The notes under the pieces were generated by a model. The model had not been told where the DNA came from. It saw nothing but the letters and a program-made list of their open reading frames with translations, and ran no database searches. Shown one piece after another: positions 28,101-36,805 of a stretch of 54,805 nucleotides of DNA. Each line of letters opens with the position of its first letter. The stretch's first letter is position 1. The DNA is from Prochlorococcus sp. AG-347-K19 (lineage in GTDB: Bacteria; Cyanobacteriota; Cyanobacteriia; PCC-6307; Cyanobiaceae). The stretch is taken from contig QCCG01000009.1 in NCBI GenBank assembly GCA_003281335.1, positions 1 to 54,805 on the forward strand. Direction: 5' to 3'. Position numbers and translations under genes: made by a program.

Positions 28101-28674
28101 CGTTAACAATTCTATCCTCAATAGAGCCGTGATCTTGTATTTCAAGATAAAAATCATCTGCAAATAATTTCTTATACCAAAGAGCTATATCCTCTGCTAC
28201 GTCAAATCTACCTTTTAAGATAGCTTGAGGTATCTCTCCACCAAGACAAGCTGTAGAAACTATGAGACCATCACTATATTTAGTTAAAAGAGATTTATCA
28301 ATACATGGTCTAGAAAAAATGCCTCGTCCTCTCATCCCGTCTAGGTGACTAATGGTTGTTAACTTCACTAGATTCTTATAACCAGTATAGTTTTTTGCTA
28401 ACACTACCAAATGATATCTTTTTTCTTTTTTTGGTTGAGGATCATAAATAGAACCATTGATCACGTACATTTCATTACCAATAATTGGTTTTATGCCTTT
28501 CTCTTTACACTTCTTGACCAAATCAAGGACACCATACATAACTCCATGATCAGTAAGAGCTATAGATTCCATTCCAAGATCAGAGGCTCTATCTACAATT
28601 TTTGAAATTTGACTAGCTCCATCAAGTAAGCTGTAGTCACTATGATTATGAAGCGGAACGAAACCCATACTCAA
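25171..28674 (-). CDS. dnaE: DNA polymerase III subunit alpha DnaE
   Basis: This is the replicative polymerase, 1167 residues. The N-terminal PHP domain begins FVPLHNHSDYSLLDG. The catalytic PDIDTDFC aspartates lie roughly a third of the way in, and the finger region VYQEQIMKIAQDLAGY, an HhH region and a C-terminal OB-fold (QLEDLSGSCEAIVFPKTY) follow. The gene is contiguous with no intein, unlike the split-intein dnaE of many other cyanobacteria. It is separated from gatA by 78 AT-rich bases with no identifiable site. Confidence 0.98.
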   Translation of the reverse strand: MSMGFVPLHNHSDYSLLDGASQISKIVDRASDLGMESIALTDHGVMYGVLDLVKKCKEKGIKPIIGNEMYVINGSIYDPQPKKEKRYHLVVLAKNYTGYKNLVKLTTISHLDGMRGRGIFSRPCIDKSLLTKYSDGLIVSTACLGGEIPQAILKGRFDVAEDIALWYKKLFADDFYLEIQDHGSIEDRIVNVELIKIGKKHQIKVIATNDAHYLSNMDVEAHDALLCVLTGKLISDEKRLRYTGTEYIKSENEMLELFKDHIDDASVNEAVNNTLEISQKVEVFDLFGNYRMPKFPLEEDTDSFSFLTQLSNEGLIKRLKKKDLKEVDEKYKKRLSSELKIIKDMGFPDYFLVVWDYIKFARDNLIPVGPGRGSAAGSLVAYVLQITNIDPVEHGLLFERFLNPARKSMPDIDTDFCIDRRNEVIDYVTNRYGEDKVAQIITFNKMTSKAVLKDVARVLDIPYGEADKLAKLIPVVRGKPYKLNEMIDKNTPSQEFREKYIKDNRVKKWVDLALRIEGTNKTFGVHAAGVVIASDPLDELVPLQRNNEGQIITQYSMDDIESLGLLKMDFLGLKNLTMIEKTVSLINQSTGKKLNIDELPQNDCKTFELIGRGDLEGIFQLESSGMKQVVKDFKPNSLEDISSILALYRPGPLDAGLIPKFINRKNGNEKVDFPHPFIESILTETYGIMVYQEQIMKIAQDLAGYSLGDADLLRRAMGKKKVSEMVKHRNIFVDGSMKKGVNEKLANDLFDQMVLFAEYCFNKSHSTAYGAVTYQTAFLKAHFPVAYMAALLSVNSGSSDKMQRYISNCYSMGIEVISPSINFSGVDFTIKNNQILFGLSAIKNLGDSAIRNIIENRNNFGIFKSLSDFCDRLPTNVLNKRSVESLIHCGALDEFSTDNNRAQLLSDLEHVIEWASSRNRDRLSGQGNLFDSNEEFSNVAFSDSQLAKVDDYSLIEKLKLEKQLLGFYLSDHPLKHLTKPAKLISPISISQLEETKDRTKVSLVGMIPDLKQITTKKGDRMAIVQLEDLSGSCEAIVFPKTYVRLSEFLLTDTRLLVWGTIDKKSDKTQLIIDDCREIDNLKLLIINLESSQASDVRVQNTLKDCLIKFKPDKGRCGIKIPVLAAVRNKNSVTYVKFGEQFCIGDIQGACKLLEDKSFQVNLKSLVS

Positions 28675-28752
28675 ATAATTTATATATATAAGATAGAGAA
28701 AATTTCTAAAAGATCTATACTTTGTGATTACAAATTAATTATTAATACAAAT

Positions 28753-30201
28753 TTAGAATAAAGGCCTATTCTTAATTACCTGAGCATCAATTTCGAAAAT
28801 ATTTGCGGCATTCAATATTCTACCCTCTTCTAATACATTGCCTATTAATTGCAATCCTATAGGTAATCCTTTACTATCAAAACCGCAAGGAATACTGATC
28901 GCTGGGAGACCTGCTAAATTAACCGGTACAGTTAATAGATCAGACAAATACATTGAAAGTGGATCATTAACAAAATCACCCTTCAAAAAGGCAGTGGTTG
29001 GGCAAGTTGGGGTTAATAAAACATCTACTTTCTTAAAAGCATTATCAAAATCTTTTCTTATAAGGGTCCTAACTTTTTGTGCCTTCTTGTAATAGGCATC
29101 ACTGTATCCAGCTGACAAAGCATAAGTACCTATTAAAATTCTTCTTTGTACCTCATCTCCAAAACCTTCAGCTCTACTTTTTGAAGTCATATCTATGAGA
29201 TTTGAACCTTCATTCGATCTGTAGCCATATTTAACTCCATCATATCTAGCTAAATTTGCAGAGGCTTCAGATGGTGCAATGACATAATATGTCGCTATTC
29301 CATCATTAAATCTAGGACATTCAACTTCGATAATTTCAGCCCCTAAAGCTTGGAATCTATCAACTCCAGAAAGAACAGAGCCCTTAACTTCTGGATTAAG
29401 CCCTGGGTGTTCAAAACATTCTTTAATGATTCCAATTTTTAAACCCTTTATAGATTTATTTAAGTCAGTCAAATAATTTGGTACAGGTTTATCAAGACAT
29501 GTTGAGTCAAAGGGGTCTTTACCAGATATTGAATAAAGTACTTCAGCCGCATCTGAGACAGTATTTGCAATTGGTCCAATTTGATCAAGAGAGCTAGCAA
29601 ATGCTACAAGTCCCCATCTGCTAACTCTGCCATAAGTGGGTTTGAGACCTACAACACCACAAAAAGAAGCTGGTTGTCTTATTGATCCTCCGGTATCAGA
29701 ACCAATAGCCGCTGCACAAAATCCAGCGGCAACTGAAGCAGCACTGCCGCCTGAACTGCCTCCTGGCACTCTATTAATATCCCAAGGATTTGATGTGACA
29801 CCAAAAAAGGAGGTTTCCGTTGAACTACCCATTGCAAATTCATCTAAATTTGTTTTTCCTAAAAAAATTGCACCAGAAGACCATAATTTACTCGAAGCGG
29901 TGGATTCATAAGGAGCAACAAAGGTTTTGAGCATTTTACTTGCACAAGTTGTGGCAACTCCTTTGGTGCAAATATTATCCTTTATTGCTATTGGCACCCC
30001 GGCTAGAGGAGGCAGTTTTTCTTTATTCTGGATTAATTTATCAATATTCTCTGCTTGTACTATGGCATTATCTTTTGAAGTACAAATATATGAGTTAACT
30101 TCAGGATCTTTATGATCAATTTTGGCAAAGATATCATTAACTAATTCCTTAACAGAAGCATTATTGCTGTAAATTTCTTTTCTTAAAGAATTAAAATTCA
30201 T
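28753..30201 (-). CDS. gatA: Glutamyl-tRNA(Gln) amidotransferase subunit A
   Basis: GatA is the glutaminase subunit of GatCAB, which converts Glu-tRNA(Gln) to Gln-tRNA(Gln). The 482-residue amidase has the Ser-cisSer-Lys triad: Lys74 (AIKDN), Ser149 ([12 protein letters not shown]) and Ser173 (SDTGGS). The spacing equals that of characterised GatA. The DUF1816 gene lies 30 bases upstream on the same strand. Confidence 0.97.
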   Translation of the reverse strand: MNFNSLRKEIYSNNASVKELVNDIFAKIDHKDPEVNSYICTSKDNAIVQAENIDKLIQNKEKLPPLAGVPIAIKDNICTKGVATTCASKMLKTFVAPYESTASSKLWSSGAIFLGKTNLDEFAMGSSTETSFFGVTSNPWDINRVPGGSSGGSAASVAAGFCAAAIGSDTGGSIRQPASFCGVVGLKPTYGRVSRWGLVAFASSLDQIGPIANTVSDAAEVLYSISGKDPFDSTCLDKPVPNYLTDLNKSIKGLKIGIIKECFEHPGLNPEVKGSVLSGVDRFQALGAEIIEVECPRFNDGIATYYVIAPSEASANLARYDGVKYGYRSNEGSNLIDMTSKSRAEGFGDEVQRRILIGTYALSAGYSDAYYKKAQKVRTLIRKDFDNAFKKVDVLLTPTCPTTAFLKGDFVNDPLSMYLSDLLTVPVNLAGLPAISIPCGFDSKGLPIGLQLIGNVLEEGRILNAANIFEIDAQVIKNRPLF

Positions 30202-30231
30202 TTCTTAATTTATTTCTTAAAATCAAATTTA

Positions 30232-30447
30232 TCAAACAGTTAATGGTTCTTCTTTTTTGCAACGTAATAAACTGTGTTTTATATTTTTAGACCCTTCATC
30301 AGAAAGATCTTTAATAAAAGAAGACATATTTTCTTTTAAACTACGTTTAGTAATAAATGGGCCGAACCAGTAGGTATTACGAGGTTGGTCCGTCTCAATT
30401 TTAGCCCACCAGGCTAAACCGAGTTTGTTTCCAAAGTTTCTGATCAA
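30232..30447 (-). CDS. DUF1816-like small protein, 71 residues
   Basis: This small soluble protein has the core LAWWAKIETDQPRNTYWFGPF and an Ile-rich helix ending in a basic tail (LLRCKKEEPLTV). It resembles the cyanobacterial DUF1816 family, of unknown function. The start is TTG 30447, the only standard start before the conserved core; the frame is open a further 17 codons upstream with no ATG/GTG. A small hairpin (30456-30468) lies just before the start. Probably co-transcribed with gatA. Confidence 0.75.
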   Translation of the reverse strand: MIRNFGNKLGLAWWAKIETDQPRNTYWFGPFITKRSLKENMSSFIKDLSDEGSKNIKHSLLRCKKEEPLTV

Positions 30448-30595
30448 ATTTTTTTGGTCTGAAAGACCATCAATTCTTGTTAAATTCTATACAATTTTGT
30501 GGTGAAAATTCAATAAATTCTTATTTATCATATAAATGTATTGAAACAACAACATTTTGGTGATCATTAAAAAAAAGTGATTATTAACAATAAAA

Positions 30596-31600
30596 TTATT
30601 TACCTGACAACTGAAATAGGGATATGGCTGCGGCCACAGAGGCATTTAAACTTGAAGTCTTACCTTTAAGAGAAATACTTAATATATAATCGCATTTTTT
30701 TTGAGTAAGCAAAGAAATACCTTTATCTTCAGAGCCAACTACAACAACCAAAGGTGCTTTTTCTTGAAAATTTGAGATAGATATTTGACCCTCTCCAGAT
30801 AAGCCAACTACAAGAAAACCATTTTTCTTAAGTTCCTCAAGTGCTCTATTTAAGTTAACAACTCTACTTACATGAAGGTGTTCTAAAGCTCCTGCAGCTA
30901 CCTTGGCGACTGTTCCAGTCAATCCTGCAGACCTTCTCTGTGGAATGATTACACCCTTGCAATTAAATGCTTCAGCTGATCTTATAATTGCACCAACATT
31001 ATGAGGATCAGTTATACCATCTAATGCGACTATTATAGGATTTGGACAATTTTGTTTAGAAAAATCGATTAATTGCTCTAGGGATATTGTTTTAGAGCAT
31101 GCCAACTGTAATGCAACACCTTGATGTGAAGCACCATATGTCAATTGCGAAAGCCTGTTCCAAGAAACTTCTTCAATAAGAACTCCTTTTGATTTAAGAT
31201 CCTTAAACAAAATATAGAATTTGTCTGAAGAAAAAATTTCAGAAGTACACCAAATCCTATTAATCGCTCTATCACTAATTAGAGCCTCATAAACAGAATG
31301 TTTGCCCCAAATCCAATCTTCAAAATTTCTCTTATTAATTAACTCTTGATGCATATCAGAATTTTTTTTAGGAAATTCTGTATTAGATTTAAATCTTGGA
31401 TTTCTTTTTTTTAATGAGGGAAAAGTATTTTTTTCATCATTTTTTTTTAAATTTTCAACTTTCTTATTTTTAGCAGAATTATTCAAAAAACTATTATTTT
31501 TTTCTGAACGATTTGTATTTTTTGAGTAATAACCAAAATCTGAATTTTTTTTGTACTCATTATTATTTTTTCCGCGAAATTTATTTGAGGAGTTTTTCAT
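30596..31600 (-). CDS. TrmH/SpoU-family rRNA 2'-O-methyltransferase (RlmB-like)
   Basis: This is a 334-residue SPOUT RNA methyltransferase. The first 85 residues or so are low-complexity and rich in Asn/Lys/Ser, probably a disordered RNA-binding extension. A substrate-binding domain beginning DWIWGKHSVYEAL follows. The knot domain has motif 1 DGITDPHNVGAIIRSAEAF, motif 2 VVVGSEDKGI and motif 3 SLNASVAAAISLF. It most likely methylates G2251 of 23S rRNA as RlmB does, but the exact target is not proven. It starts 4 bases after mrnC. Confidence 0.9.
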   Translation of the reverse strand: MKNSSNKFRGKNNNEYKKNSDFGYYSKNTNRSEKNNSFLNNSAKNKKVENLKKNDEKNTFPSLKKRNPRFKSNTEFPKKNSDMHQELINKRNFEDWIWGKHSVYEALISDRAINRIWCTSEIFSSDKFYILFKDLKSKGVLIEEVSWNRLSQLTYGASHQGVALQLACSKTISLEQLIDFSKQNCPNPIIVALDGITDPHNVGAIIRSAEAFNCKGVIIPQRRSAGLTGTVAKVAAGALEHLHVSRVVNLNRALEELKKNGFLVVGLSGEGQISISNFQEKAPLVVVVGSEDKGISLLTQKKCDYILSISLKGKTSSLNASVAAAISLFQLSGK

Positions 31601-31604
31601 AGAT

Positions 31605-32003
31605 TCAATTCATTTTTAATTCTAAATATTCAAAAAGTGTTGATAATCTTTGAGGATCTTTTAAAAATAGCCAGCCAATAAGAGTTTCAAAACCAGTAGC
31701 TCTAGAGTAAATGGTGGGGTCTGAAGATTTTGGATATCTCTTTGTTTTATTTCTAGCACGCCTAATTAGATCTATTTCATTTGAATCTAATAAATGTTCA
31801 ATTAGACTTAATGACTTTGACTGAGATTTTGCCTTTACCTCGTTTACTACAGACAAATGGAGGTCTTTAGATTTTAAAGGGAAATGAACATGCCTTAGTC
31901 TTTGGTGTAGCTCCCATACAGAATCTCCAAGCCAAGCAAGTTGAATAACACCTATATCCTCGGGAGATCCATATGGAACCAAGTTTTGAATCCAATAATT
32001 CAA
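31605..32003 (-). CDS. mrnC: Mini-ribonuclease III
   Basis: Mini-III is an RNase III catalytic domain without the dsRNA-binding domain; it matures 23S rRNA ends. The 132-residue sequence has the catalytic LAWLGDSVWELHQR segment (Asp), ARNKTKRYPKSSDPTIYSRAT and ATGFETLIGWLFL (second acidic cluster). The start is TTG 32003, overlapping the TGA of the upstream STAS gene by two bases, so translation is probably coupled. The following rlmB-like gene also acts on 23S rRNA. Confidence 0.9.
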   Translation of the reverse strand: MNYWIQNLVPYGSPEDIGVIQLAWLGDSVWELHQRLRHVHFPLKSKDLHLSVVNEVKAKSQSKSLSLIEHLLDSNEIDLIRRARNKTKRYPKSSDPTIYSRATGFETLIGWLFLKDPQRLSTLFEYLELKMN

Positions 32004-32365
32004 TTCTTTAAATAATTTAATGCATCTTCAAGGCTTGACTTCAAGTTAAGAAAATCCCCTAAACGAACAAGTTTAATTGTTTGGGCCACTCTCGAATTGC
32101 CGACGACAGAGAACCCGAGTTTTGATTTTTTGCATTCTTTAGCAGTCTGAACAAGTGCTCCAAGACCCGAAGAATCTAAAAAATCTATTTTTGTAAGATC
32201 AATAACGAATGGAAGCTCATTTTTTAAGTTATTAACAACAAAAGTCTTAAATTGTTTTTCTGAGAACGCATCAAGTTGGCCCTTAAAAGTAAAAACAATA
32301 ATGTTTGTTTTAATCTCAAGGTTTCCTCGTAAAGAAACCGTTAACTTCTGGAAATCTTCTATGAT
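32000..32365 (-). CDS. STAS-domain anti-sigma factor antagonist (non-standard ATC/ATA start)
   Basis: The 121-residue SpoIIAA/RsbV-like STAS domain is unmistakable: VIDLTKIDFLDSSGLGALVQT with probable phosphoacceptor Ser66, then SVVGNSRVAQTIKLVRLGDFL. The frame is closed by TAA just upstream, and no ATG, GTG or TTG occurs before the first conserved strand. A strong GGAGGT ribosome-binding site (32371-32376) sits 5 bases before ATC (32363-32365) and 8 before ATA (32360-32362), so initiation at one of these is likely. The gene ends overlapping mrnC. It may pair with the RsbW-like kinase at 7608-8042. A sequencing error at the start codon is the alternative. Confidence 0.85.
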   Translation of the reverse strand: MIEDFQKLTVSLRGNLEIKTNIIVFTFKGQLDAFSEKQFKTFVVNNLKNELPFVIDLTKIDFLDSSGLGALVQTAKECKKSKLGFSVVGNSRVAQTIKLVRLGDFLNLKSSLEDALNYLKN

Positions 32366-32370
32366 TTAAT

Positions 32371-32376
32371 ACCTCC
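32371..32376 (-). promoter_or_regulatory. Strong ribosome-binding site fixing the STAS start
   Basis: GGAGGT on the minus strand, one of the better Shine-Dalgarno sequences in the window, lies 5 bases before ATC and 8 before ATA. It marks where translation of the STAS gene must begin in the absence of a standard start codon. Confidence 0.7.
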
Positions 32377-32426
32377 AAAAAATTAATTTATCAAATGTAA
32401 TAATCAAATCAAAAGAAAACAATATG

Positions 32427-33569
32427 TCAACATCTTTCTGACATTAGAGAAACAAATTTTTTAAATAAATAATCTGAGTCATGTGGGCCAGGTCCTGCTT
32501 CTGGATGATATTGCACACTAAATATAGGTTTATTAATAACTTCTAAGCCAGCCACAGTATTATCGTTAAGGTTGTAGTGGGTTATTCTGACTATTTCATT
32601 TGAGAGCGAATTTTGGTCAATAGCGAAACCATGGTTCTGGCTGGTTATCTCAATTTTATTATTTTCACCACAAGGATGATTTAAGCCACGATGTCCGAAA
32701 GGGAGTTTATAAGTTGAACCTCCTAATGCTAATCCAAATATTTGGTGGCCTAGGCAAATTCCAAACATAGGTATTTCACCATAATCAATCAGCGATCTTG
32801 CTAAGTTTATTCCTTCAGAAACAGATGAAGGATCACCTGGACCATTTGAGAAAAAAATACCATCTGGCTTTTTAGAGAGAACATCATTCAGAGAAGATTG
32901 AGAAGGCAAAACCAGAACCTCACAACCATGCGATACAAGTCTATTAAGAATTGATTTCTTAATACCAAAATCAATTGCTACTATTTTTAATTTTTTAGAC
33001 GATTCAGCATATCTTTTTCTTTTATCAAAATTTGTTTGTGTATAGTCTTTCCATTCATAACGTTGCTTTGTTGAGACTACTTTTGATAAATTTAAGCCCT
33101 CCATTTTTGGCGTGTCATGAATAATCTGTAAACAACTTTCTAGAGTTTTATTTTCAGAAGTAATAACTCCATTCATTGAACCACTAGATCTTAAAATTTT
33201 TACAAGAGCTCTAGTATCAACTCCATGAAGACCTATGATATTTTTTTCAACTAACCATTGATTAAAATTCTTTTTAGATCTCCAATTGCTGTTATTAGAT
33301 GAAAAATTTCTAACAATAATGCCTTTAACATTAATATTAGATTCTGAATCTTCAAAATTGATCCCAGTATTGCCAATCTCTGGATAAGTAAATGTTAATA
33401 ACTGTCCGTAATAACTTGGATCAGTAATAACTTCTTGATATCCGGTCATTCCTGTATTAAATACTATTTCACCAATCGCTGTACCTGAAGCTCCAAAAAA
33501 ATATCCAGGAAATACAATTCCATTACTTAAAACTAATTTCGCGTTTTTCTTATATGGGTTAATCATCAA
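32427..33569 (-). CDS. carA: Carbamoyl-phosphate synthase small subunit
   Basis: CarA hydrolyses glutamine and passes ammonia to CarB for arginine and pyrimidine synthesis. The 380-residue protein has the N-terminal domain with FNTGMTGYQEVITDPSYYGQ and the class I glutaminase domain with nucleophile Cys272 (GICLGHQIFG). The His/Glu of YHPEAGPGPHDS lie near the C-terminus. It follows trpD by 7 bases. CarB is not in the window. Confidence 0.97.
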   Translation of the reverse strand: MMINPYKKNAKLVLSNGIVFPGYFFGASGTAIGEIVFNTGMTGYQEVITDPSYYGQLLTFTYPEIGNTGINFEDSESNINVKGIIVRNFSSNNSNWRSKKNFNQWLVEKNIIGLHGVDTRALVKILRSSGSMNGVITSENKTLESCLQIIHDTPKMEGLNLSKVVSTKQRYEWKDYTQTNFDKRKRYAESSKKLKIVAIDFGIKKSILNRLVSHGCEVLVLPSQSSLNDVLSKKPDGIFFSNGPGDPSSVSEGINLARSLIDYGEIPMFGICLGHQIFGLALGGSTYKLPFGHRGLNHPCGENNKIEITSQNHGFAIDQNSLSNEIVRITHYNLNDNTVAGLEVINKPIFSVQYHPEAGPGPHDSDYLFKKFVSLMSERC

Positions 33570-33576
33570 GTTGAAA

Positions 33577-34611
33577 TTAAGATGCGGATAAATAGTTTTT
33601 CAAGAGTAAAAACTTTTTCCAAGGATCTCCTTGATTAATTGAAAATAAAGCTTTATTAAATCCTTCATTTAAATCATCCTCAATACCTGCCACCCAAAGC
33701 ACTAAAGCAGCATTCAAAGCAACAACATCCATATGAGATTTTTGTCCAGAACCATTTAAAACAGACTTTAATATTTCCTCGTTAGAGTAAAGATCCGAAA
33801 CCACAAGCTTTTCGTTAGAAATATTTTCACGCTTAAAATCTAAAATATTTATTGCTGAAAACCGCAATTCACCATTTTCAACAAACACTAGTTTATTTTC
33901 TCCTTGAAGCGAAGCCTCATCAAGTCCGCCTGAACCGTGAACAACTATTGCTCTATTCATTCCCATTTTTAAAAGAGCACTTCCCATAGGTTTCAAAAGA
34001 TCTTCAGAAGCAACACCCAAAACTTGTGCATTGGGTCTTAGAGGATTTACCAATGGTCCAAGCTGATTAAATACTGTCCTAATTCCAAGGGTTTTTCTTA
34101 ATGGAGCAAGTTTTATTAATGATTTATGCCAAACAGGTGCGAACAAAAAAGTTATTCCAATTTCACTTACGGCTGTTATTACTTTTTCTAATGAACAATT
34201 TAAATTTAAACCAAGATTTAACAAAACATCGGCAGAGCCAACTTTCCCACTAGCACTTTTGTTTCCGTGTTTTGCAATTTTTACTCCGCAAGATGCAGCT
34301 ACAAATGCTACTGCTGTTGAAATATTAAAGGTATTAGCTCCATCACCCCCTGTTCCACAAGTATCTACCAAATACAAATTTGGTCTTGCTACTGGCAATT
34401 TGCAAACTTTTAAGAGTTCCTGAGCCATAGAACTTAGTTCAACACCTGTAGAACTCTTTGCTCTCAAAGCACTCAAAAAAGCTCCTGTTTCAACATCTGA
34501 AATTTCATCATTAAGCCATCTTTGCATTAGGGATCTAGAAGTTAATTCATCAAGGTCACATCCCTCTAACAAATTATTTAGGATTTCAGCGTTTGATAGA
34601 TTAGAAGACAT
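33577..34611 (-). CDS. trpD: Anthranilate phosphoribosyltransferase
   Basis: TrpD joins anthranilate and PRPP in tryptophan synthesis. The 344-residue protein shows the PRPP-binding [18 protein letters not shown] and [17 protein letters not shown] blocks, FAPVWH and the [10 protein letters not shown] motif. It lies between the DUF3288 gene (34 bases upstream) and carA (7 bases downstream) on the same strand. Confidence 0.97.
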   Translation of the reverse strand: MSSNLSNAEILNNLLEGCDLDELTSRSLMQRWLNDEISDVETGAFLSALRAKSSTGVELSSMAQELLKVCKLPVARPNLYLVDTCGTGGDGANTFNISTAVAFVAASCGVKIAKHGNKSASGKVGSADVLLNLGLNLNCSLEKVITAVSEIGITFLFAPVWHKSLIKLAPLRKTLGIRTVFNQLGPLVNPLRPNAQVLGVASEDLLKPMGSALLKMGMNRAIVVHGSGGLDEASLQGENKLVFVENGELRFSAINILDFKRENISNEKLVVSDLYSNEEILKSVLNGSGQKSHMDVVALNAALVLWVAGIEDDLNEGFNKALFSINQGDPWKKFLLLKNYLSAS

Positions 34612-34645
34612 TTATTTATGAAAAGAAAAATTATGAAAATAAAAT

Positions 34646-34942
34646 TCAATTTGAGGTATCAAAACCTGAGCCAACTAAATCTTTATTTGTATTAGAAGGC
34701 CTAAAGCTTTTTGACCAAATATTTTTTGTTTTTGAAAAAAGTTCACCTTTAGTAATCTTCCAAAAATTTAAAATTTTTTCAATATCGTTTTTAATTTCAA
34801 TTTCTCCTGGGAAGTTGGTATAACGATTAATTAATCTAGCTAAATTTATATAGTCAAGATCTTCTGGTACTTTTTTAGTGATAAGGGAATCTATAATGTT
34901 CTTGTCTGTTTCATGTAATGGATGATTTTGCTCGTTACCCAT
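34646..34942 (-). CDS. DUF3288-like protein, 98 residues
   Basis: This small acidic protein starts MGNEQNHPLHETDKNIIDSL, followed by DLDYINLARLINRYTNFPGEIEIKNDIEK, matching my memory of cyanobacterial DUF3288 (function unknown). I chose ATG 34942 over the first ATG at 34960 because the family begins just before the QxHPL motif. Neither start has a clear ribosome-binding site. The C-terminal tail (about residues 80-98) is Ser/Asn-rich. It heads the trpD-carA group and is divergent from the ABC exporter. Confidence 0.72.
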   Translation of the reverse strand: MGNEQNHPLHETDKNIIDSLITKKVPEDLDYINLARLINRYTNFPGEIEIKNDIEKILNFWKITKGELFSKTKNIWSKSFRPSNTNKDLVGSGFDTSN

Positions 34943-35022
34943 AAATAAATATTGAATCATTCATAAAATTAGCTCACATATTCAAAAATGAAACATTATC
35001 TTAATCATATGGGCAAAATAAA

Positions 35023-36768
35023 ATGAAAAATTTAAATATAAAAGTCCTATCTAAATACCTAAGACCTTACAAAAAAGAATTCTTTTATGGAGCTTTAGCT
35101 CTCCTATTAGTAAATATATTAAGTGTTGTAATACCCTTAGAAGTAAAAAATATAATTGACCAATTACAAAATGGGTTTTCTTCGGATTTTGTTATTTCTA
35201 AATCTTTATGGTTAATATTTTTAGCAACTTGTATGGGTTTAATTAGATTATTCTCAAGACAAATTGTCTTCGGCATAGGTAGAAAAGTAGAAGTAAATCT
35301 TCGTCAACAACTTTTTGACCATTTACTTATTCAAGATCCAGAATGGATTCAAAAAAAAGGTAGTGGAGACATTATTAGTAGAGCTACAAGCGATGTTGAA
35401 AACATAAGAAGACTTCTAGGTTTTACAGTTTTAAGCTTGTGCAACATTTTTTTAGCTTATTCATTTACTATTCCTTCAATGTTTTCGATAAATAAAACAT
35501 TAACAATATCAGCTTTAATGATATTTCCATTAATACTTGGAATTGTAAGTCTTTTTGGCGGCAGAATGGTTAAACAAAGAAAAGCTCAACAAGAATCATT
35601 ATCAAAGCTTAGCGATCTAATACAAGAAGATCTATCTGGTATAAGCGCCATTAAAATTTATGCCCAAGAGAATGCTGAGAAAAAAGAATTTAACATTTAC
35701 AATAATGACTATCGAAATTCAGCGATAAAACTTGCAAGAACAGCGAGTACCCTATTCCCTTTGTTACAAGGAATTTCCTCCATTTCATTATTAATTTTAT
35801 TATCATTAGGAACTTTTCAATTAGAGAGTGGATTTATTTCTATAGGTGGTTTAGTAGCTTTAATTCTTTACGTAGAAAGACTTGTCTTCCCAACAGCTCT
35901 ATTAGGTTTTACCTTAAATACTTTTCAACTTGGTCAAGTAAGTTTAGATCGTGTGGAAGAAATCTTTCAGAACAACCCAAACATTACAGATAGAGCAGAA
36001 ACTAAATTTTTAAAAAGAAAAGTTAAAGGATTATTAGAAGCAAAAAACTTAACAATAAAGTATCCAGGAGCAAAATTTAATTCATTAAATAGTCTCAATT
36101 TTAAAATTTATCCTGGAGAACTTATTGCAATAGTTGGCCCAGTAGGTTGCGGCAAGACAACACTAGCAAAGTCTTTAGGAAGGACTATAGAAATTCCAGA
36201 TAATCAATTATTTATAGATGAAATTGATGTAAAAACTTTAAAATTAAGTGATCTTAGAAAAAATATTTCAATAGTTCCTCAAGAAGCATTCCTATTTACT
36301 TCTACAATCTCAGAAAACCTAAGTTTTGGAGAACCTAAAGCTTCTAAATATTTAGTTAAAGAAAGTGCTGCGAAAGCTGGATTAATTGATGATATCAATA
36401 GTTTTCCGCAAAGATTTAAAACTATTGTTGGTGAGAGAGGTATTACATTAAGTGGTGGGCAAAGGCAAAGAACAGCACTAGGAAGAGCACTACTTGTTAA
36501 TTCTCCTATTGTTGTTCTTGATGATGCTTTAGCAAGCGTAGATAATAAAACAGCAGCAAGAATAATAGATGAAATGAGTGATAGAAGTAATAAAACAATC
36601 ATAATGATTAGTCACCAACTTTCTGTTGCAGCTACCTGTGATAGGGTTTTAGTAATGGATAAAGGAGAAATAGTACAAGAAGGTACTCATAAAGATTTAG
36701 TAAAAGTGACTGGGTTATATAAACAACTTTGGGAAAGAGAACTAGCAACCAGAATTGTTAAGAGCTAA
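35023..36768 (+). CDS. ABC exporter half-transporter (fused permease-ATPase)
   Basis: This 581-residue type IV ABC half-exporter has six hydrophobic segments in the first ~310 residues and then an ATPase domain. Walker A is GPVGCGKTT and the signature is LSGGQRQR. The Walker B ends LDDALASVD: the usual catalytic glutamate is Asp501 after Asp500. That substitution marks the degenerate site of heterodimeric exporters such as the MdlA/YheI type, so a second half-transporter encoded elsewhere is likely. An H-loop His follows (ISHQLS). The substrate is unknown (lipid or drug-like). msrA follows 37 bases on. Confidence 0.92.
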   Translation: MKNLNIKVLSKYLRPYKKEFFYGALALLLVNILSVVIPLEVKNIIDQLQNGFSSDFVISKSLWLIFLATCMGLIRLFSRQIVFGIGRKVEVNLRQQLFDHLLIQDPEWIQKKGSGDIISRATSDVENIRRLLGFTVLSLCNIFLAYSFTIPSMFSINKTLTISALMIFPLILGIVSLFGGRMVKQRKAQQESLSKLSDLIQEDLSGISAIKIYAQENAEKKEFNIYNNDYRNSAIKLARTASTLFPLLQGISSISLLILLSLGTFQLESGFISIGGLVALILYVERLVFPTALLGFTLNTFQLGQVSLDRVEEIFQNNPNITDRAETKFLKRKVKGLLEAKNLTIKYPGAKFNSLNSLNFKIYPGELIAIVGPVGCGKTTLAKSLGRTIEIPDNQLFIDEIDVKTLKLSDLRKNISIVPQEAFLFTSTISENLSFGEPKASKYLVKESAAKAGLIDDINSFPQRFKTIVGERGITLSGGQRQRTALGRALLVNSPIVVLDDALASVDNKTAARIIDEMSDRSNKTIIMISHQLSVAATCDRVLVMDKGEIVQEGTHKDLVKVTGLYKQLWERELATRIVKS

Positions 36769-36805
36769 AAGTAATATTTTTTACTTATACTAAAATATTG
36801 AAATT

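Noticed and set aside
29636..29911. Plus-strand 91-codon frame inside gatA
   Set aside because: It lies wholly opposite the conserved amidase signature of gatA; its Pro/Ala-rich translation is an antisense artefact.
30448..30595. 26-codon minus-strand frame and GGTCT/AGACC hairpin in the gap before DUF1816
   Set aside because: The peptide lacks features beyond AT-rich codons. The hairpin is followed by A's on the gene strand, so it is not a terminator. A leader role is possible but unsupported.
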